Assembly (NCBI GenBank): GCA_017617125.1
Contig: JAFZWY010000029.1
Span: 1-64,000, forward strand
Direction: 5' to 3'
Source: Bacteroidales bacterium
GTDB lineage: Bacteria > Bacteroidota > Bacteroidia > Bacteroidales > ML635J-15
Length of the DNA: 64,000 bases
Shown here: in pieces, positions 51,475 to 60,570 of the stretch
Position numbering within the stretch: the stretch's first letter is position 1
How the letters are laid out: every line of letters starts with the position of its first letter
The notes under the pieces: model-generated
What the model saw: only the letters and a program-made list of their open reading frames with translations
Database searches by the model: none
Told to the model about the DNA's origin: nothing
Position numbers and translations under genes: made by a program

Positions 51475-52860
51475 TCAGTATTTAAGACCGTTTATCCATT
51501 CTGCAATCTCTTTCATGGCATCCTCGTTGAATGTTTCCTCGTTTTTGCCGTAGAAGTTCGGACTGCCGAAAATACACTTTTGGAAAAGATGGTTCAATCC
51601 TTTGAGTTCCAATATCTTGTAGTTTGGATTCTTGGCTTTCTTCATGGCTTTTTCAACGCCTGCAAGATTGTCCTTGCTGTAAACTTGTACGTCCTTGTCG
51701 CCATTGAGCGCAAGTAGTGGAATTTTTATTTTGCATAAATCGTCCTGAGGATTGCTGTTAAGCGAATAGTACATCCAAGGCGAAAACAATACATCAACGC
51801 TTTCCTGAATAGCATTTTCATCTGAAGTGTCTTCCGAAACTACCAAGTTCATCTTCTTGATTATTTCTGCGACTTGCTTTTTCTTCTCGTCTATGCTTAA
51901 CTTTTTGTTTTTGACTATCTTGTATGCTTCAAGTGCGTGTTTTGAGTATTGTTTCGCAATCTCTTCGCTTTGTCCGGATGACTTCATTACATCGTAGTTT
52001 TGTCGAGCCAACAAGGTTGACATTTCGATGGCTGGACCAGCAAGCATCACTATGAAATCGACATCGCTGTTTCTTGCAGCTACCATGGGCGCTATGATTC
52101 CGCCTTCGCTGTGTCCAATGATTCCAATCTTCATGTCTTTCAGCCTGCTGTCGTTTCTTATGAACTTTACAACCGATTCGGCATCAAGCGAAAGATCGTA
52201 GGTGGTGGCATTGGAAGCATCTCCCGTCGATTTTGCAAAGCCTCGGTCGTCGTAGCGGATGACTGCTATTCCGTTGCGCGTGAGGTAGTCGGAGAGGACA
52301 AGGAAAGGCTTATGTCCCAAAATTTCCTCGTTGCGATTTTGCAGCCCCGAACCCGAAACCAAGATTGCAATCTTGTCGCATTTGTAGTCGTATGGTGCAG
52401 TGAGTGTACCCGACAGTTTTACATTTGTTTCGGGATTGAAGATTTCAACTTCTTCTACAATGTACGGAAAATCCTTGGGGTCTTGCTTCTTGGGCTTTGG
52501 CACGTATGCGCCTCGTATCATAGTCAGAGGAAGCGCTTGTTTGTGTTGTGTTAGTGTGCAATTCAGTGTATCGTAGGTTGTGTTGGGCTTGCCTTCGAGT
52601 TTTGCGCCTAAACTACTGATTTCTAATGAGAAACTGTCGCTTGAAAAATCTGCATTGTCAATCTTGATGCCAAATGCAGCCTGTTCTGGCGAGTCCATTG
52701 TTATGCTGTCTGCCGACAGTCCGTTGATATTCAATACGACGGCGAGAGTCATCCCATTGCCGACATTCAAATCACCGTGCCAGGTGTCTATTATGTTTTG
52801 AGAAAATAAAGATGAGCTGACGAGAATTGCCAGCAAGCTTGTATAAAAAAGTTCCTTCAT
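51475..52860 (-). CDS. Exported alpha/beta hydrolase (prolyl-oligopeptidase-like)
   Basis: 461 residues. Signal peptide cut near FSQ, then an N-terminal beta-rich domain (~21-135, DTWHGDLNVGNGMTLAVVLNI) of a type often found before such hydrolases. The hydrolase domain has GHSEGG (249-254, Ser251), an Asp in LNGDKDVQV near 395 and His in KGLNHLFQ near 428, and YDDRG at 203-207. The triad is complete. Peptidase or esterase activity in the periplasm is likely; the substrate is unknown. It is 12 bases downstream of a small membrane protein gene. A truncated second copy of its 3' end is at 50221-50331. Confidence 0.87.
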   Translation of the reverse strand: MKELFYTSLLAILVSSSLFSQNIIDTWHGDLNVGNGMTLAVVLNINGLSADSITMDSPEQAAFGIKIDNADFSSDSFSLEISSLGAKLEGKPNTTYDTLNCTLTQHKQALPLTMIRGAYVPKPKKQDPKDFPYIVEEVEIFNPETNVKLSGTLTAPYDYKCDKIAILVSGSGLQNRNEEILGHKPFLVLSDYLTRNGIAVIRYDDRGFAKSTGDASNATTYDLSLDAESVVKFIRNDSRLKDMKIGIIGHSEGGIIAPMVAARNSDVDFIVMLAGPAIEMSTLLARQNYDVMKSSGQSEEIAKQYSKHALEAYKIVKNKKLSIDEKKKQVAEIIKKMNLVVSEDTSDENAIQESVDVLFSPWMYYSLNSNPQDDLCKIKIPLLALNGDKDVQVYSKDNLAGVEKAMKKAKNPNYKILELKGLNHLFQKCIFGSPNFYGKNEETFNEDAMKEIAEWINGLKY

Positions 52861-52872
52861 ATTATTGTGCTT

Positions 52873-53511
52873 TTATGGGCGAACAATATAAGTTGTCTCG
52901 TTGCCTTTTATTGCAAGCGAAACTATTCCGCCGACAACCATTCCGCCTAGCGTACTGATAATAGTGTTGGTAAATATCTTTTTGTTTGCCCTGTTTTTGT
53001 ATCCGTAAACAAAACACTCGTTGTCGCGGTATTCTGGGTAGCGCTTTATTATTCCTCTTTTAGTTGGCCTTGTGAACGAAATGCCTGTAGCATAGGCGAT
53101 TGGAATAGCTAAACTCAGAAGCGGTTGATTTCTGTATCCGCCAAAATATATTATCGAGCCAGCACCAACAGCGAAACCGCCGGCATAAGCCCACCAGGCA
53201 TTGAATTCTTTCTTGGCGGTTTGTTTGCCAATAACGACATCTCGCATATCTTCTACCGAATATTCTCCTTCTTGCGTAGGGATATATACGACAGAATCGC
53301 CAACCGACCAGATTTCGTTGATGTCTATGTATTTGGTCTTCAGTTTGCCGTTCTTTTTCTCAAGTTTTATCTCCATCGAACTGCCGTTGTCGTTGAAAAA
53401 GGTGTATTCCTTGGCGTTGTACTGGGTGCCGTCGAGTAGGCTTAACTTAGTCTGCGAGAACGTAATTGCGCTGATAAGCAGGAATATTATGGCCGATATT
53501 ATGTGTCTCAT
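52873..53511 (-). CDS. Membrane-associated protein of unknown function
   Basis: 212 residues. A signal peptide or first helix (MRHIISAIIFLLISAITFSQ) precedes a ~85-residue beta-rich part (LLDGTQYNAKEYTFFNDN; KYIDINEIWSVGDSVVYIP), then glycine-rich hydrophobic segments at ~110-145 and ~182-202. Not recognised. It is the first gene of a unit with the hydrolase, with TATTTTTG (53534-53541) 23 bases upstream. Confidence 0.75.
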   Translation of the reverse strand: MRHIISAIIFLLISAITFSQTKLSLLDGTQYNAKEYTFFNDNGSSMEIKLEKKNGKLKTKYIDINEIWSVGDSVVYIPTQEGEYSVEDMRDVVIGKQTAKKEFNAWWAYAGGFAVGAGSIIYFGGYRNQPLLSLAIPIAYATGISFTRPTKRGIIKRYPEYRDNECFVYGYKNRANKKIFTNTIISTLGGMVVGGIVSLAIKGNETTYIVRP

Positions 53512-53533
53512 CTGTTTCTATTTTGATACGATG

Positions 53534-53541
53534 CAAAAATA
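53534..53541 (-). promoter_or_regulatory. -7 promoter element for the 53.5-51.5 kb unit
   Basis: TATTTTTG on the minus strand, 23 bases before the start at 53511. Confidence 0.45.
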
Positions 53542-53585
53542 CATAAGTTTTGAAACTTGCTGTAAATAAAATGGTAAAAAAATAC

Positions 53586-53593
53586 TAAATTTG
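53586..53593 (+). promoter_or_regulatory. -7 promoter element for the porin-like gene
   Basis: TAAATTTG matches TAnnTTTG, 18 bases before the start at 53611. Confidence 0.4.
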
Positions 53594-53610
53594 CAATCAT
53601 TTTTTTTCTG

Positions 53611-54621
53611 ATGAGACGATTCTTAGGATATTTGCTTTCTGTGTTGCTGATGTTATCGGCGACAAATCCGCTGCATGCTCAGCTTGAAGGCGGTCCCGAT
53701 TCTGCAAGATATAAGGTCGTACCCGAAATAATGCTGTTTTCCAATTTCCATCAGGGAATAGGTGGCGATACGCATGAGCCAAACTTTGAGATTAAGCGCG
53801 CAACCTTAGGATGCCAGTTTCATGTGCCGAAGGGATTTTCTTCGATAATACGCCTTGATGTGAGCCCTAATCAGCCACTTGGGCAAAACTACAACACCGT
53901 GAACGTGTATCTGCGAGCCATGTACATTTCATGGAAGAAAGGGAAATTCCTTATTAACACGGGTCTTGTCGATAATATGCAGCACATGACCCAGCAGAAG
54001 TATTGGGGTGCACGATATGTTTTCAAGTCGTTTCTCGATGAGTATAGGTTTATTCCGGCAATCGACCTTGGTTTCAATGGACGTTACAATTTCCTCGACA
54101 ACTTGTCGCTCGAATTCGGCATGATGACAGGAACAATCAAGGATGATAGCGTTTCGTATGGAAAATATTATTATTCTCTGTCGCTTAACTATAAGCCGGT
54201 AAAGGAGTTGCAGCTGAAAGTACACACTACTTATTCTTTCCAGAATGACGATCTGTTTACTATGGGTGCGTTTGCCGGATGGAATATTATTCCGCATTTA
54301 CGTTTTGGGGCAGAGTACAATGCCAAGTTCTCACCGAAAAATAATATGCAGCAGGGTGCAAGTGCATATTTGATATACGGTTTCCTAAAGGATAAGTTGA
54401 ATCTTTTTGCAAGGTACGATTATCTAACATCATCATGTACTGCAGGTTTTGTTCCATCGTGGACTGTGGTGGAGGACGGAATGGCCCTTGTGGCAGGTTG
54501 CGATTGGAAAGTTGTTGAATATGTGCGACTTTCGCTCAACTATCAGGGATGGCTGCCAAGATTGAATACGGGTATTACAAAATCGTATATATTTCTAAAT
54601 GTTGAATTTAGAGTTAATTAA
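53611..54621 (+). CDS. Outer-membrane beta-barrel (porin-like) protein
   Basis: 336 residues. Signal peptide cut near LHAQ. The rest alternates amphipathic strands, e.g. FEIKRATLGCQFHV, LYLRAMYISWKKGKFLINTGLVD, YYYSLSLNYKPVKELQLKVHTTYSF and a last strand IFLNVEFRVN. This resembles the phosphate-selective or short porin families of Bacteroidota. The overlapping or near neighbour ttcA starts 2 bases later, so the two are co-transcribed. Confidence 0.75.
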   Translation: MRRFLGYLLSVLLMLSATNPLHAQLEGGPDSARYKVVPEIMLFSNFHQGIGGDTHEPNFEIKRATLGCQFHVPKGFSSIIRLDVSPNQPLGQNYNTVNVYLRAMYISWKKGKFLINTGLVDNMQHMTQQKYWGARYVFKSFLDEYRFIPAIDLGFNGRYNFLDNLSLEFGMMTGTIKDDSVSYGKYYYSLSLNYKPVKELQLKVHTTYSFQNDDLFTMGAFAGWNIIPHLRFGAEYNAKFSPKNNMQQGASAYLIYGFLKDKLNLFARYDYLTSSCTAGFVPSWTVVEDGMALVAGCDWKVVEYVRLSLNYQGWLPRLNTGITKSYIFLNVEFRVN

Positions 54622-54623
54622 AT

Positions 54624-55406
54624 ATGTCGGAAATTTCAGACAAGCGCAAAGTAAAGCACATCTATTCTAAAATAGGTCAGGCGGTTAATAAGTACGGACT
54701 TATTTCGGATGGTGACCGCATTATGGTTGGTGTTAGCGGCGGCAAGGATTCAATGTCGCTGTTGGCAACCTTGGCTACTCGACGCAGGTTTGGAAAGGAA
54801 AAATACGACTTGGTTGCCGTACATATTGATGTCGAGAACGTACCTTATGCCGCTGATACTGATTTTATTGCCGATTTCTGTGCTAAAAATGACGTCAAGT
54901 TTGTGCACGAGATAATCAGTGTAGATTTTGAAAAGGATCCTGGCAAGTCGAAATGCTTTCTTTGTTCGTGGCACAGACGCAAGCGCCTGTTTGAACTTAC
55001 AAGCGAGCATAATTGCAACAAACTGGCTCTCGGCCACCATCTCGACGATGCCGTGGAGACTTTGCTGATAAACATGTGCTATCACAACAGTATCAGTTCT
55101 ATGCCTGCAAAACTGCAGATGTTTGATGGTCGAATTGAGCTTATACGTCCATTGATTTTGCTGACCAATAATGAGATTAGGCAATTTGCGAACATTATGG
55201 GTTATCCAACCGAAAGAGCCAAATGCCCGTTCGAGGACAAGACAAAGCGCCGTCAGGCTGGTGATATAATTGCAGACATTGAAAAGCGTTTCCCTGATGC
55301 ACGACACAACATTTTTAAGTCGATGCAGAAGATATTTATTGATTATTTGCCTGTGGAAGACGCTTGTAATCCAATAGTTAGTGGTTTAAATGTTAAAAAC
55401 AGATAG
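54624..55406 (+). CDS. ttcA: tRNA 2-thiocytidine biosynthesis protein TtcA family
   Basis: 260 residues. The PP-loop SGGKDS is at 38-43, the CxxC at C111/C114 in KCFLCSWHRRKRLFE, the typical GHHLDDAVETLL, and a later Cys near 200 in RAKCPFEDKTKRRQ that would complete the iron-sulfur ligand set. TtcA uses ATP and a 4Fe-4S cluster to put sulfur on C32 of some tRNAs. It follows the barrel gene by 2 bases. Confidence 0.88.
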   Translation: MSEISDKRKVKHIYSKIGQAVNKYGLISDGDRIMVGVSGGKDSMSLLATLATRRRFGKEKYDLVAVHIDVENVPYAADTDFIADFCAKNDVKFVHEIISVDFEKDPGKSKCFLCSWHRRKRLFELTSEHNCNKLALGHHLDDAVETLLINMCYHNSISSMPAKLQMFDGRIELIRPLILLTNNEIRQFANIMGYPTERAKCPFEDKTKRRQAGDIIADIEKRFPDARHNIFKSMQKIFIDYLPVEDACNPIVSGLNVKNR

Positions 55407-55595
55407 ATGGGGCCAGTTGATTGGATGTCTTTGATATTAACCCTCCTGATATGGTTGGGACAGGCTGCTGTCGCTGGGCTAATAGCATTGAAAAGAGGTA
55501 AATGTTTTTGGATCTGGTCGGTCGTTGCCGCACTAATTATATTCCCAATTGGCTTTATTGTTGTGCTGATATACACAAAGGATAGTATTGTATAA
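55407..55595 (+). CDS. Small two-helix membrane protein
   Basis: 62 residues, beginning on the base after the ttcA stop. Two hydrophobic helices (~8-28 and ~34-55) are separated by a short basic loop (LKRGKCFW). No family recognised. The position and intact frame argue for a real gene, but the length leaves room for chance. Confidence 0.5.
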   Translation: MGPVDWMSLILTLLIWLGQAAVAGLIALKRGKCFWIWSVVAALIIFPIGFIVVLIYTKDSIV

Positions 55596-55600
55596 CCTTT

Positions 55601-58600
55601 TTAGTTCAGAATCACCAACTTTTCAAATTTTTCTACGGTTGTTCCTACAGAGTTTCTTACCTTAACCTTGTAGATGTAAACGCCTTTGCCAATTTTGTCA
55701 CCGTATTCGTCACGGCCGTTCCATTCTATTGGTGCGCTAAGGTATCCGTCGCAGGTCATTGTGGCTTCGAGAGTCTTGACCAGTTTGCCCGATATGGTGA
55801 AAATGCTGATTAGTACTTCAAGGTTTTCGTATGGCTGGTTGTGCCCGAAGTAGAACGATGTGCGTGTAGAGAATGGGTTGGGGTAGTTGAACAGTTTGTC
55901 GATTACCATTTCCGACGAATTGGTGACAATGAAATCTATTGATTTCTCGCTGCTGTTGTTCATTACGTCCCATGCCTTTATCGTCATTGTATGAGGGCCA
56001 AGGGCAAGACCCGAATTCGGATAATTTATCTTTCCCGACTTATAGTCGTCCATGTTTGATTCGTAGAAGCTGTTTAGGACAATTTTTTCCGTTGAATTGT
56101 TGTCGATAGTGAGTGTGATATCGTGGCCAATGCCGTTTCCTACAGTGTTTATTCCCGATTCATCGGTTATTTTTGCGAGTAGCAGAGGATTTTCATTTAC
56201 AATTCCGCCGTCGATGAAGTTTTCGTCGTTCATGAACAGGTCTATAATAGGGCCTTCGGAGTCGTGTATGCCGTTGCTGTCGGTTCCGCCAATCATAATC
56301 GACTTGTCGTAGCCGCTGGCTTCTTTGTCGGAAAGGTTGCTGGCGTAGTAGCTTATCTTGCCCTTGTCGAAGTAGTATGCTATGTCGATTGGAACTATAA
56401 AGCTGAACTTGAATTTTCCGTCCTTTACAGTCGACTTTCCGTTGAATATTACGTTTCGCTGGGCCGTATATGTGAGAGGTTCGTATCCGTCGTTGCCTTT
56501 GGTGGTATATGTGTTGCGCTTGTCGTATACCGAAGGATATACAGTTCCGTTGAAATTGGTTGCGGGATTTCCGCTTTCATCGTAAATCATACCTTCGATG
56601 GTCACAAGTCCTGTAGCGCCTATCGTGTCGTGGAATTCGGCGGCAGCTGTTCCGTTTACCTTTGTCGTCTTTATCGAATATTTTGGTTGCGACAGTGTTA
56701 GTGCTGGGTCGCCAATGACTACGAACGATCTCATGTTGAAGTCTGCGGTTTCGTTCTTGCCAAGATATACGCTTTCGCCTATGGTTTTTGGCTTTTGGCC
56801 TGCATTTTCTTCAAGGTGGCTTTCGAACATGTATTTGTATACGCTCTTTACAAGTCGTTCATTCTTGGTGGAATATACTTGTCTGACAGTGGTAAGAAGA
56901 GCTATGGCACCTGAGTTGGGGGCAAGGAATAGCATTTCACCTCCCGATATTATTTCATGGTCGTCGAATGGGGTGAAGTCGCAGGTCGCTGTTACAATGA
57001 ACGGGTATTTGTTTTTGTTCTGTAATGAGTTTATCGAATTCAGGGAGAAAACGGCTTCGTGTGCCCACGATTTGGGATTGCCGTGTCCAACCCATGTCAG
57101 GAGCAACGTTCCGTTGTTGATGTTGTCGATTATGGCATTGTTTACATCGGGATATGCATTGCCGGTCGATGTGTACACCTGCTCGTAGTCGTCGAGATAA
57201 ATCTTCTCGATGTTAAGGTATTGCGCGCTGAATTCAAGCTGCGGGGCAATCATGTTTTCTGCGTTGACCTGATGCACTGTCTCGTTGTTTTCGGCATCGT
57301 CAGCAATTAGGGTAGCTCTGTTTTTCCAGCTTCCGAAACTGCTCGTCGAGTAGTAGCTGCGCAGTTTGTTTACGGCATCGGTGGCTTCTTCGGATGTTTT
57401 TACTGGCATTCGTCCTATACCCATGTCCATTTTTTCGTTAGACTGTACTTCGCCTTCGCCCTCGTCGAGGCATACGAAAAAGTCATCGCTGGTTATAGTG
57501 AGCGTATTTGTAATCGAGTTAACGGTTTGGTATGTAAGGATGAAGTTTGAAACACTTCCGTCTGAAGTCTTGTTGTCGAAGCTACCATCACCGACAAGCA
57601 GAACGTTTTTGGGAGCGTTTGTCGCACTGGCGCGGTCGTAAAACATCTTTATGAAGTTCCTCATGGCGCAGATGTCAGGGCATCCCGACGAGAATTCGTT
57701 GTAAATTTTTTCGGGCGTTGTAACAACTACCGACATGTTGTCGTATGTTTCATGTATACGCTTTATTTCGTTGGCTTGCGATATGAAGTTGCGGTGTGAA
57801 ATGATAATGAGGTCGGCAGTCGAAAGTCCGTGCAGGTTCTGGTTGCTGACAGCTCCGACATCTCCGGCATCGCTGTATATAGGCGACGGGAATGAATACG
57901 ACGGAGTGAATGCGACATATTCGCACAGGGTGTCGGCTTTTGCCTTGAACTTGTATGTGTTTGATGTGAATGTGCCAGATATTGCTTTCGCATTGATACG
58001 GTCGCTGATGTCCCATACTATCGTGTTGCTGCTGGCATTTGATATTGCGAATTCTGCGATGTTGCCGTTGCCAACCGACTTTGTGTCGCGGAAGTCGACG
58101 TATCCGTTTTCAATGTACAGGCTCTTGCGTAACTTCATTGCTATGTAGTCAATCCAGCCGTTCGATGTGGAAGTGGTCTTAGTATATGTTATTCCAAAAT
58201 TAGTCGATGTACCTCTTGGAACGAATTTCGACGTGAATGTGAGTTCGTTGCCAGTGCTTGACGATGCGGGTATAGTTGCTCTTCCTGCGTTGGCTCCGTT
58301 TATGGTAATGTCGAAGTAGCTGTTTACCAGCGATGCTGCAGCAAAATGTATTTCCAGCATAGCGGTATCCGATGTCATGTGGGCCTCTGCTATCGATGCA
58401 TTCATGCTGGTGTAGTAGCCAAAACTTCTCCAGAAGAATGTCCTTCCAGATTTTACAATCGAAATGGAGTCTTTTTCAAGGAACGAGTATTTGTCGTAAG
58501 TGTTTACCGATATGTTTGATGTTGCTTCGGAAGGCTTTGTTGTGGCCGATTTCCATGATCCTCTGTCTGATACGAAGTAGTAGGCGTAGTCGGAGTAGTT

Positions 58601-59422
58601 GTGGAAGTCGTGTGTCGAAGCCTTGTTTGCCCGGTATCTTATGTTGTGCGGACCATCGGCGTAGAATAGTATGTAGTCTCCGTTGTCAAACGAGCCGTTG
58701 CCGTTGACGTCTACTTTCATTATGCTGCGCTCTGGCAGGTCGTCGATGTATTTGTCTGCAAATATTTCAGGTGTATTGTCGCGGATTATCTTCGATTCGG
58801 AGCCACCGTATCCGAAAATGCCAATAGACGAGAAGTCGCTGAATCCCATCGCTGTCAACTGGCTGTAAGTGAGTTTGTATATGCCCGATTTTTCAACTTT
58901 TATCTTGTACCATTTTCCCGAAGCCATCTTAGATGTACCAGCGTATGTCCTGCTACTGGCGGCTCGTGTTTGTGTGAGGTTAATTTCACATTCAAAGTAG
59001 CTGGCAATCTCAATGTCACCGGTTGAGGGATTCTTTCTCAGAGGCATAAGTTCGAAGTCGACAAGGTTTTGCTTTCTTTCTATGCATACTTGGGCTTTGA
59101 TTTCTGGTTCGTTTCCTATGTGCGATATTGCACTTATACCTTTTAATATATTAGGGTCAACTGTTGTGTAAGTAACGTTCTTTAGATTTATGCTTTTTAC
59201 TTCACTGTTTCCGTTGATTCTTCTGCTGCATCTGTATATTGGAAGGAAATCTTGATCTCTGTTGTCGCGGTTTTTCAAAAAAATTGCTTTTTCTTTGGTG
59301 CTGTCGGATGTGACAAAGTATGTGCTACCTATTATGGAGACCGAATCGCTGATAAAAATTGTTTGAGAAAATGCAATTTTGAACAAGCTGATAATCAATA
59401 TTGTACAAGTTATTCTCTTCAT
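55601..59422 (-). CDS. porU: Type IX secretion sortase PorU
   Basis: 1,273 residues. An N-terminal domain (~20-180) precedes the C25 (gingipain-type) peptidase: His780 in LTWVGHGNPKSW and Cys814 in TATCDFTPFDDHE are the catalytic pair. The C-terminal ~100 residues are a T9SS sorting-type domain (FNYPNPFSTRTSFYF, ISGKLVKTLE, GKGVYIYKVKV, ending EKLVILN), as in PorU itself. PorU removes the C-terminal signals of T9SS cargo at the cell surface and joins the proteins to A-LPS, so it is the enzyme that should process the beta-helix proteins at 5.0-9.6 kb. It is transcribed away from the porP/sprF-like gene from a promoter near 59474. Confidence 0.92.
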   Translation of the reverse strand: MKRITCTILIISLFKIAFSQTIFISDSVSIIGSTYFVTSDSTKEKAIFLKNRDNRDQDFLPIYRCSRRINGNSEVKSINLKNVTYTTVDPNILKGISAISHIGNEPEIKAQVCIERKQNLVDFELMPLRKNPSTGDIEIASYFECEINLTQTRAASSRTYAGTSKMASGKWYKIKVEKSGIYKLTYSQLTAMGFSDFSSIGIFGYGGSESKIIRDNTPEIFADKYIDDLPERSIMKVDVNGNGSFDNGDYILFYADGPHNIRYRANKASTHDFHNYSDYAYYFVSDRGSWKSATTKPSEATSNISVNTYDKYSFLEKDSISIVKSGRTFFWRSFGYYTSMNASIAEAHMTSDTAMLEIHFAAASLVNSYFDITINGANAGRATIPASSSTGNELTFTSKFVPRGTSTNFGITYTKTTSTSNGWIDYIAMKLRKSLYIENGYVDFRDTKSVGNGNIAEFAISNASSNTIVWDISDRINAKAISGTFTSNTYKFKAKADTLCEYVAFTPSYSFPSPIYSDAGDVGAVSNQNLHGLSTADLIIISHRNFISQANEIKRIHETYDNMSVVVTTPEKIYNEFSSGCPDICAMRNFIKMFYDRASATNAPKNVLLVGDGSFDNKTSDGSVSNFILTYQTVNSITNTLTITSDDFFVCLDEGEGEVQSNEKMDMGIGRMPVKTSEEATDAVNKLRSYYSTSSFGSWKNRATLIADDAENNETVHQVNAENMIAPQLEFSAQYLNIEKIYLDDYEQVYTSTGNAYPDVNNAIIDNINNGTLLLTWVGHGNPKSWAHEAVFSLNSINSLQNKNKYPFIVTATCDFTPFDDHEIISGGEMLFLAPNSGAIALLTTVRQVYSTKNERLVKSVYKYMFESHLEENAGQKPKTIGESVYLGKNETADFNMRSFVVIGDPALTLSQPKYSIKTTKVNGTAAAEFHDTIGATGLVTIEGMIYDESGNPATNFNGTVYPSVYDKRNTYTTKGNDGYEPLTYTAQRNVIFNGKSTVKDGKFKFSFIVPIDIAYYFDKGKISYYASNLSDKEASGYDKSIMIGGTDSNGIHDSEGPIIDLFMNDENFIDGGIVNENPLLLAKITDESGINTVGNGIGHDITLTIDNNSTEKIVLNSFYESNMDDYKSGKINYPNSGLALGPHTMTIKAWDVMNNSSEKSIDFIVTNSSEMVIDKLFNYPNPFSTRTSFYFGHNQPYENLEVLISIFTISGKLVKTLEATMTCDGYLSAPIEWNGRDEYGDKIGKGVYIYKVKVRNSVGTTVEKFEKLVILN

Positions 59423-59469
59423 TAGTTAAAAAAAAACAAAAAAAAAAGTTCATTTATTTTTTCAAACGA

Positions 59470-59477
59470 CAAAAATA
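59470..59477 (-). promoter_or_regulatory. -7 promoter element for porU
   Basis: TATTTTTG on the minus strand, 48 bases before the start at 59422. Confidence 0.4.
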
Positions 59478-59551
59478 ATGTAATATTGTGATTTTTAATT
59501 TAAGGAATAAAAAATATTTGTCATACACTAATAATAGATGGTAAAAATATT

Positions 59552-60547
59552 ATGGTAAGACGATTCTTGATAATTCTAACTCTCGCTTTATTAGGGAGTT
59601 ATGGGGTACTAAAGGCACAGGATCCGCAGTTCTCGCAGTTCTATGCAAACCCCTTGTATTTGAATCCAGCTTTTGCTGGTTCGGAGAGGTGTCCGCGACT
59701 TTCTTTGTCTTATAGGAACCAATGGCCGGCTTTTGGGTCGACTTATGTTACCTATAATATAGCATACGATCAATATTGGCATGCACTGAGAGGTGGAGTT
59801 GGAATTTACCTTATGGACGATGTTCAGGGCAGTGGCGACGGAAAGATAAATACTGCTACAATTAATGCTATGTATTCTTATACCTTGCAGGTGTCAAAGA
59901 ATTTCTCGATGGCTGCAGGTTTCCAGGCATCGTTTGCAATGAGGCGTATCAAATGGGATTTCATCTTCCCGAATATGATACATCCGTTGTATGGTCCAAT
60001 TTATTCATCACTTGAGAATCCCGACCTTATTAATACAAAGCGTAATTATGTTGATTTCTCGGCAGGTATTATAGGCTTTACCGAGAAGGTATTCTTCGGC
60101 GTTGCTGTACACCATCTTACAGAACCGTCGGAGTCGTTCCTCAGAGGCAGTGATGCTGTATTGCCAAGAAAGTATACCGCACATTTCGGAACGGAGATAC
60201 CTATTAATAGTAGTAAGTTCAAAAGAGGCGATCTGCTGATTGCTCCTCAGATTCTTTTCCAGCAGCAAGGCGCATATTTCCAGCAGTTCTACTGGGGTAT
60301 GTATGTGTCGAGACGAGGAATCCTCGCTGGCTTCTGGTTCCGTCAGACATTCGAGTTCCAGTACGATGCGTTCGTAATGATGGTCGGATACAAGTATGAC
60401 AAGTTTAGATTTGCATATAGCTACGACCTTACAATATCTAAGTTGAGCAATTCGACTTATGGAGCTCACGAAGTTTCGGTGGCATACACGTTCGGATGCC
60501 ACGAAAAGGCAAAGAAAATATCAACAGTAAGTTGTCCATCATTCTAG
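59552..60547 (+). CDS. PorP/SprF family type IX secretion membrane protein
   Basis: 331 residues. Signal peptide cut near LKAQ, then the diagnostic DPQFSQFYANPLYLNPAFAG, followed by barrel strands (LSYRNQWPAFGSTYVTYNIAYDQ; FSMAAGFQASFAM; YAYSYDLTISKL). Members assist the T9SS or anchor adhesins at the outer membrane. Placed before gldJ, this copy is likely part of the core machinery rather than paired with a cargo gene. Confidence 0.9.
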   Translation: MVRRFLIILTLALLGSYGVLKAQDPQFSQFYANPLYLNPAFAGSERCPRLSLSYRNQWPAFGSTYVTYNIAYDQYWHALRGGVGIYLMDDVQGSGDGKINTATINAMYSYTLQVSKNFSMAAGFQASFAMRRIKWDFIFPNMIHPLYGPIYSSLENPDLINTKRNYVDFSAGIIGFTEKVFFGVAVHHLTEPSESFLRGSDAVLPRKYTAHFGTEIPINSSKFKRGDLLIAPQILFQQQGAYFQQFYWGMYVSRRGILAGFWFRQTFEFQYDAFVMMVGYKYDKFRFAYSYDLTISKLSNSTYGAHEVSVAYTFGCHEKAKKISTVSCPSF

Positions 60548-60570
60548 TACTAATATAAAAAATCGATTTT

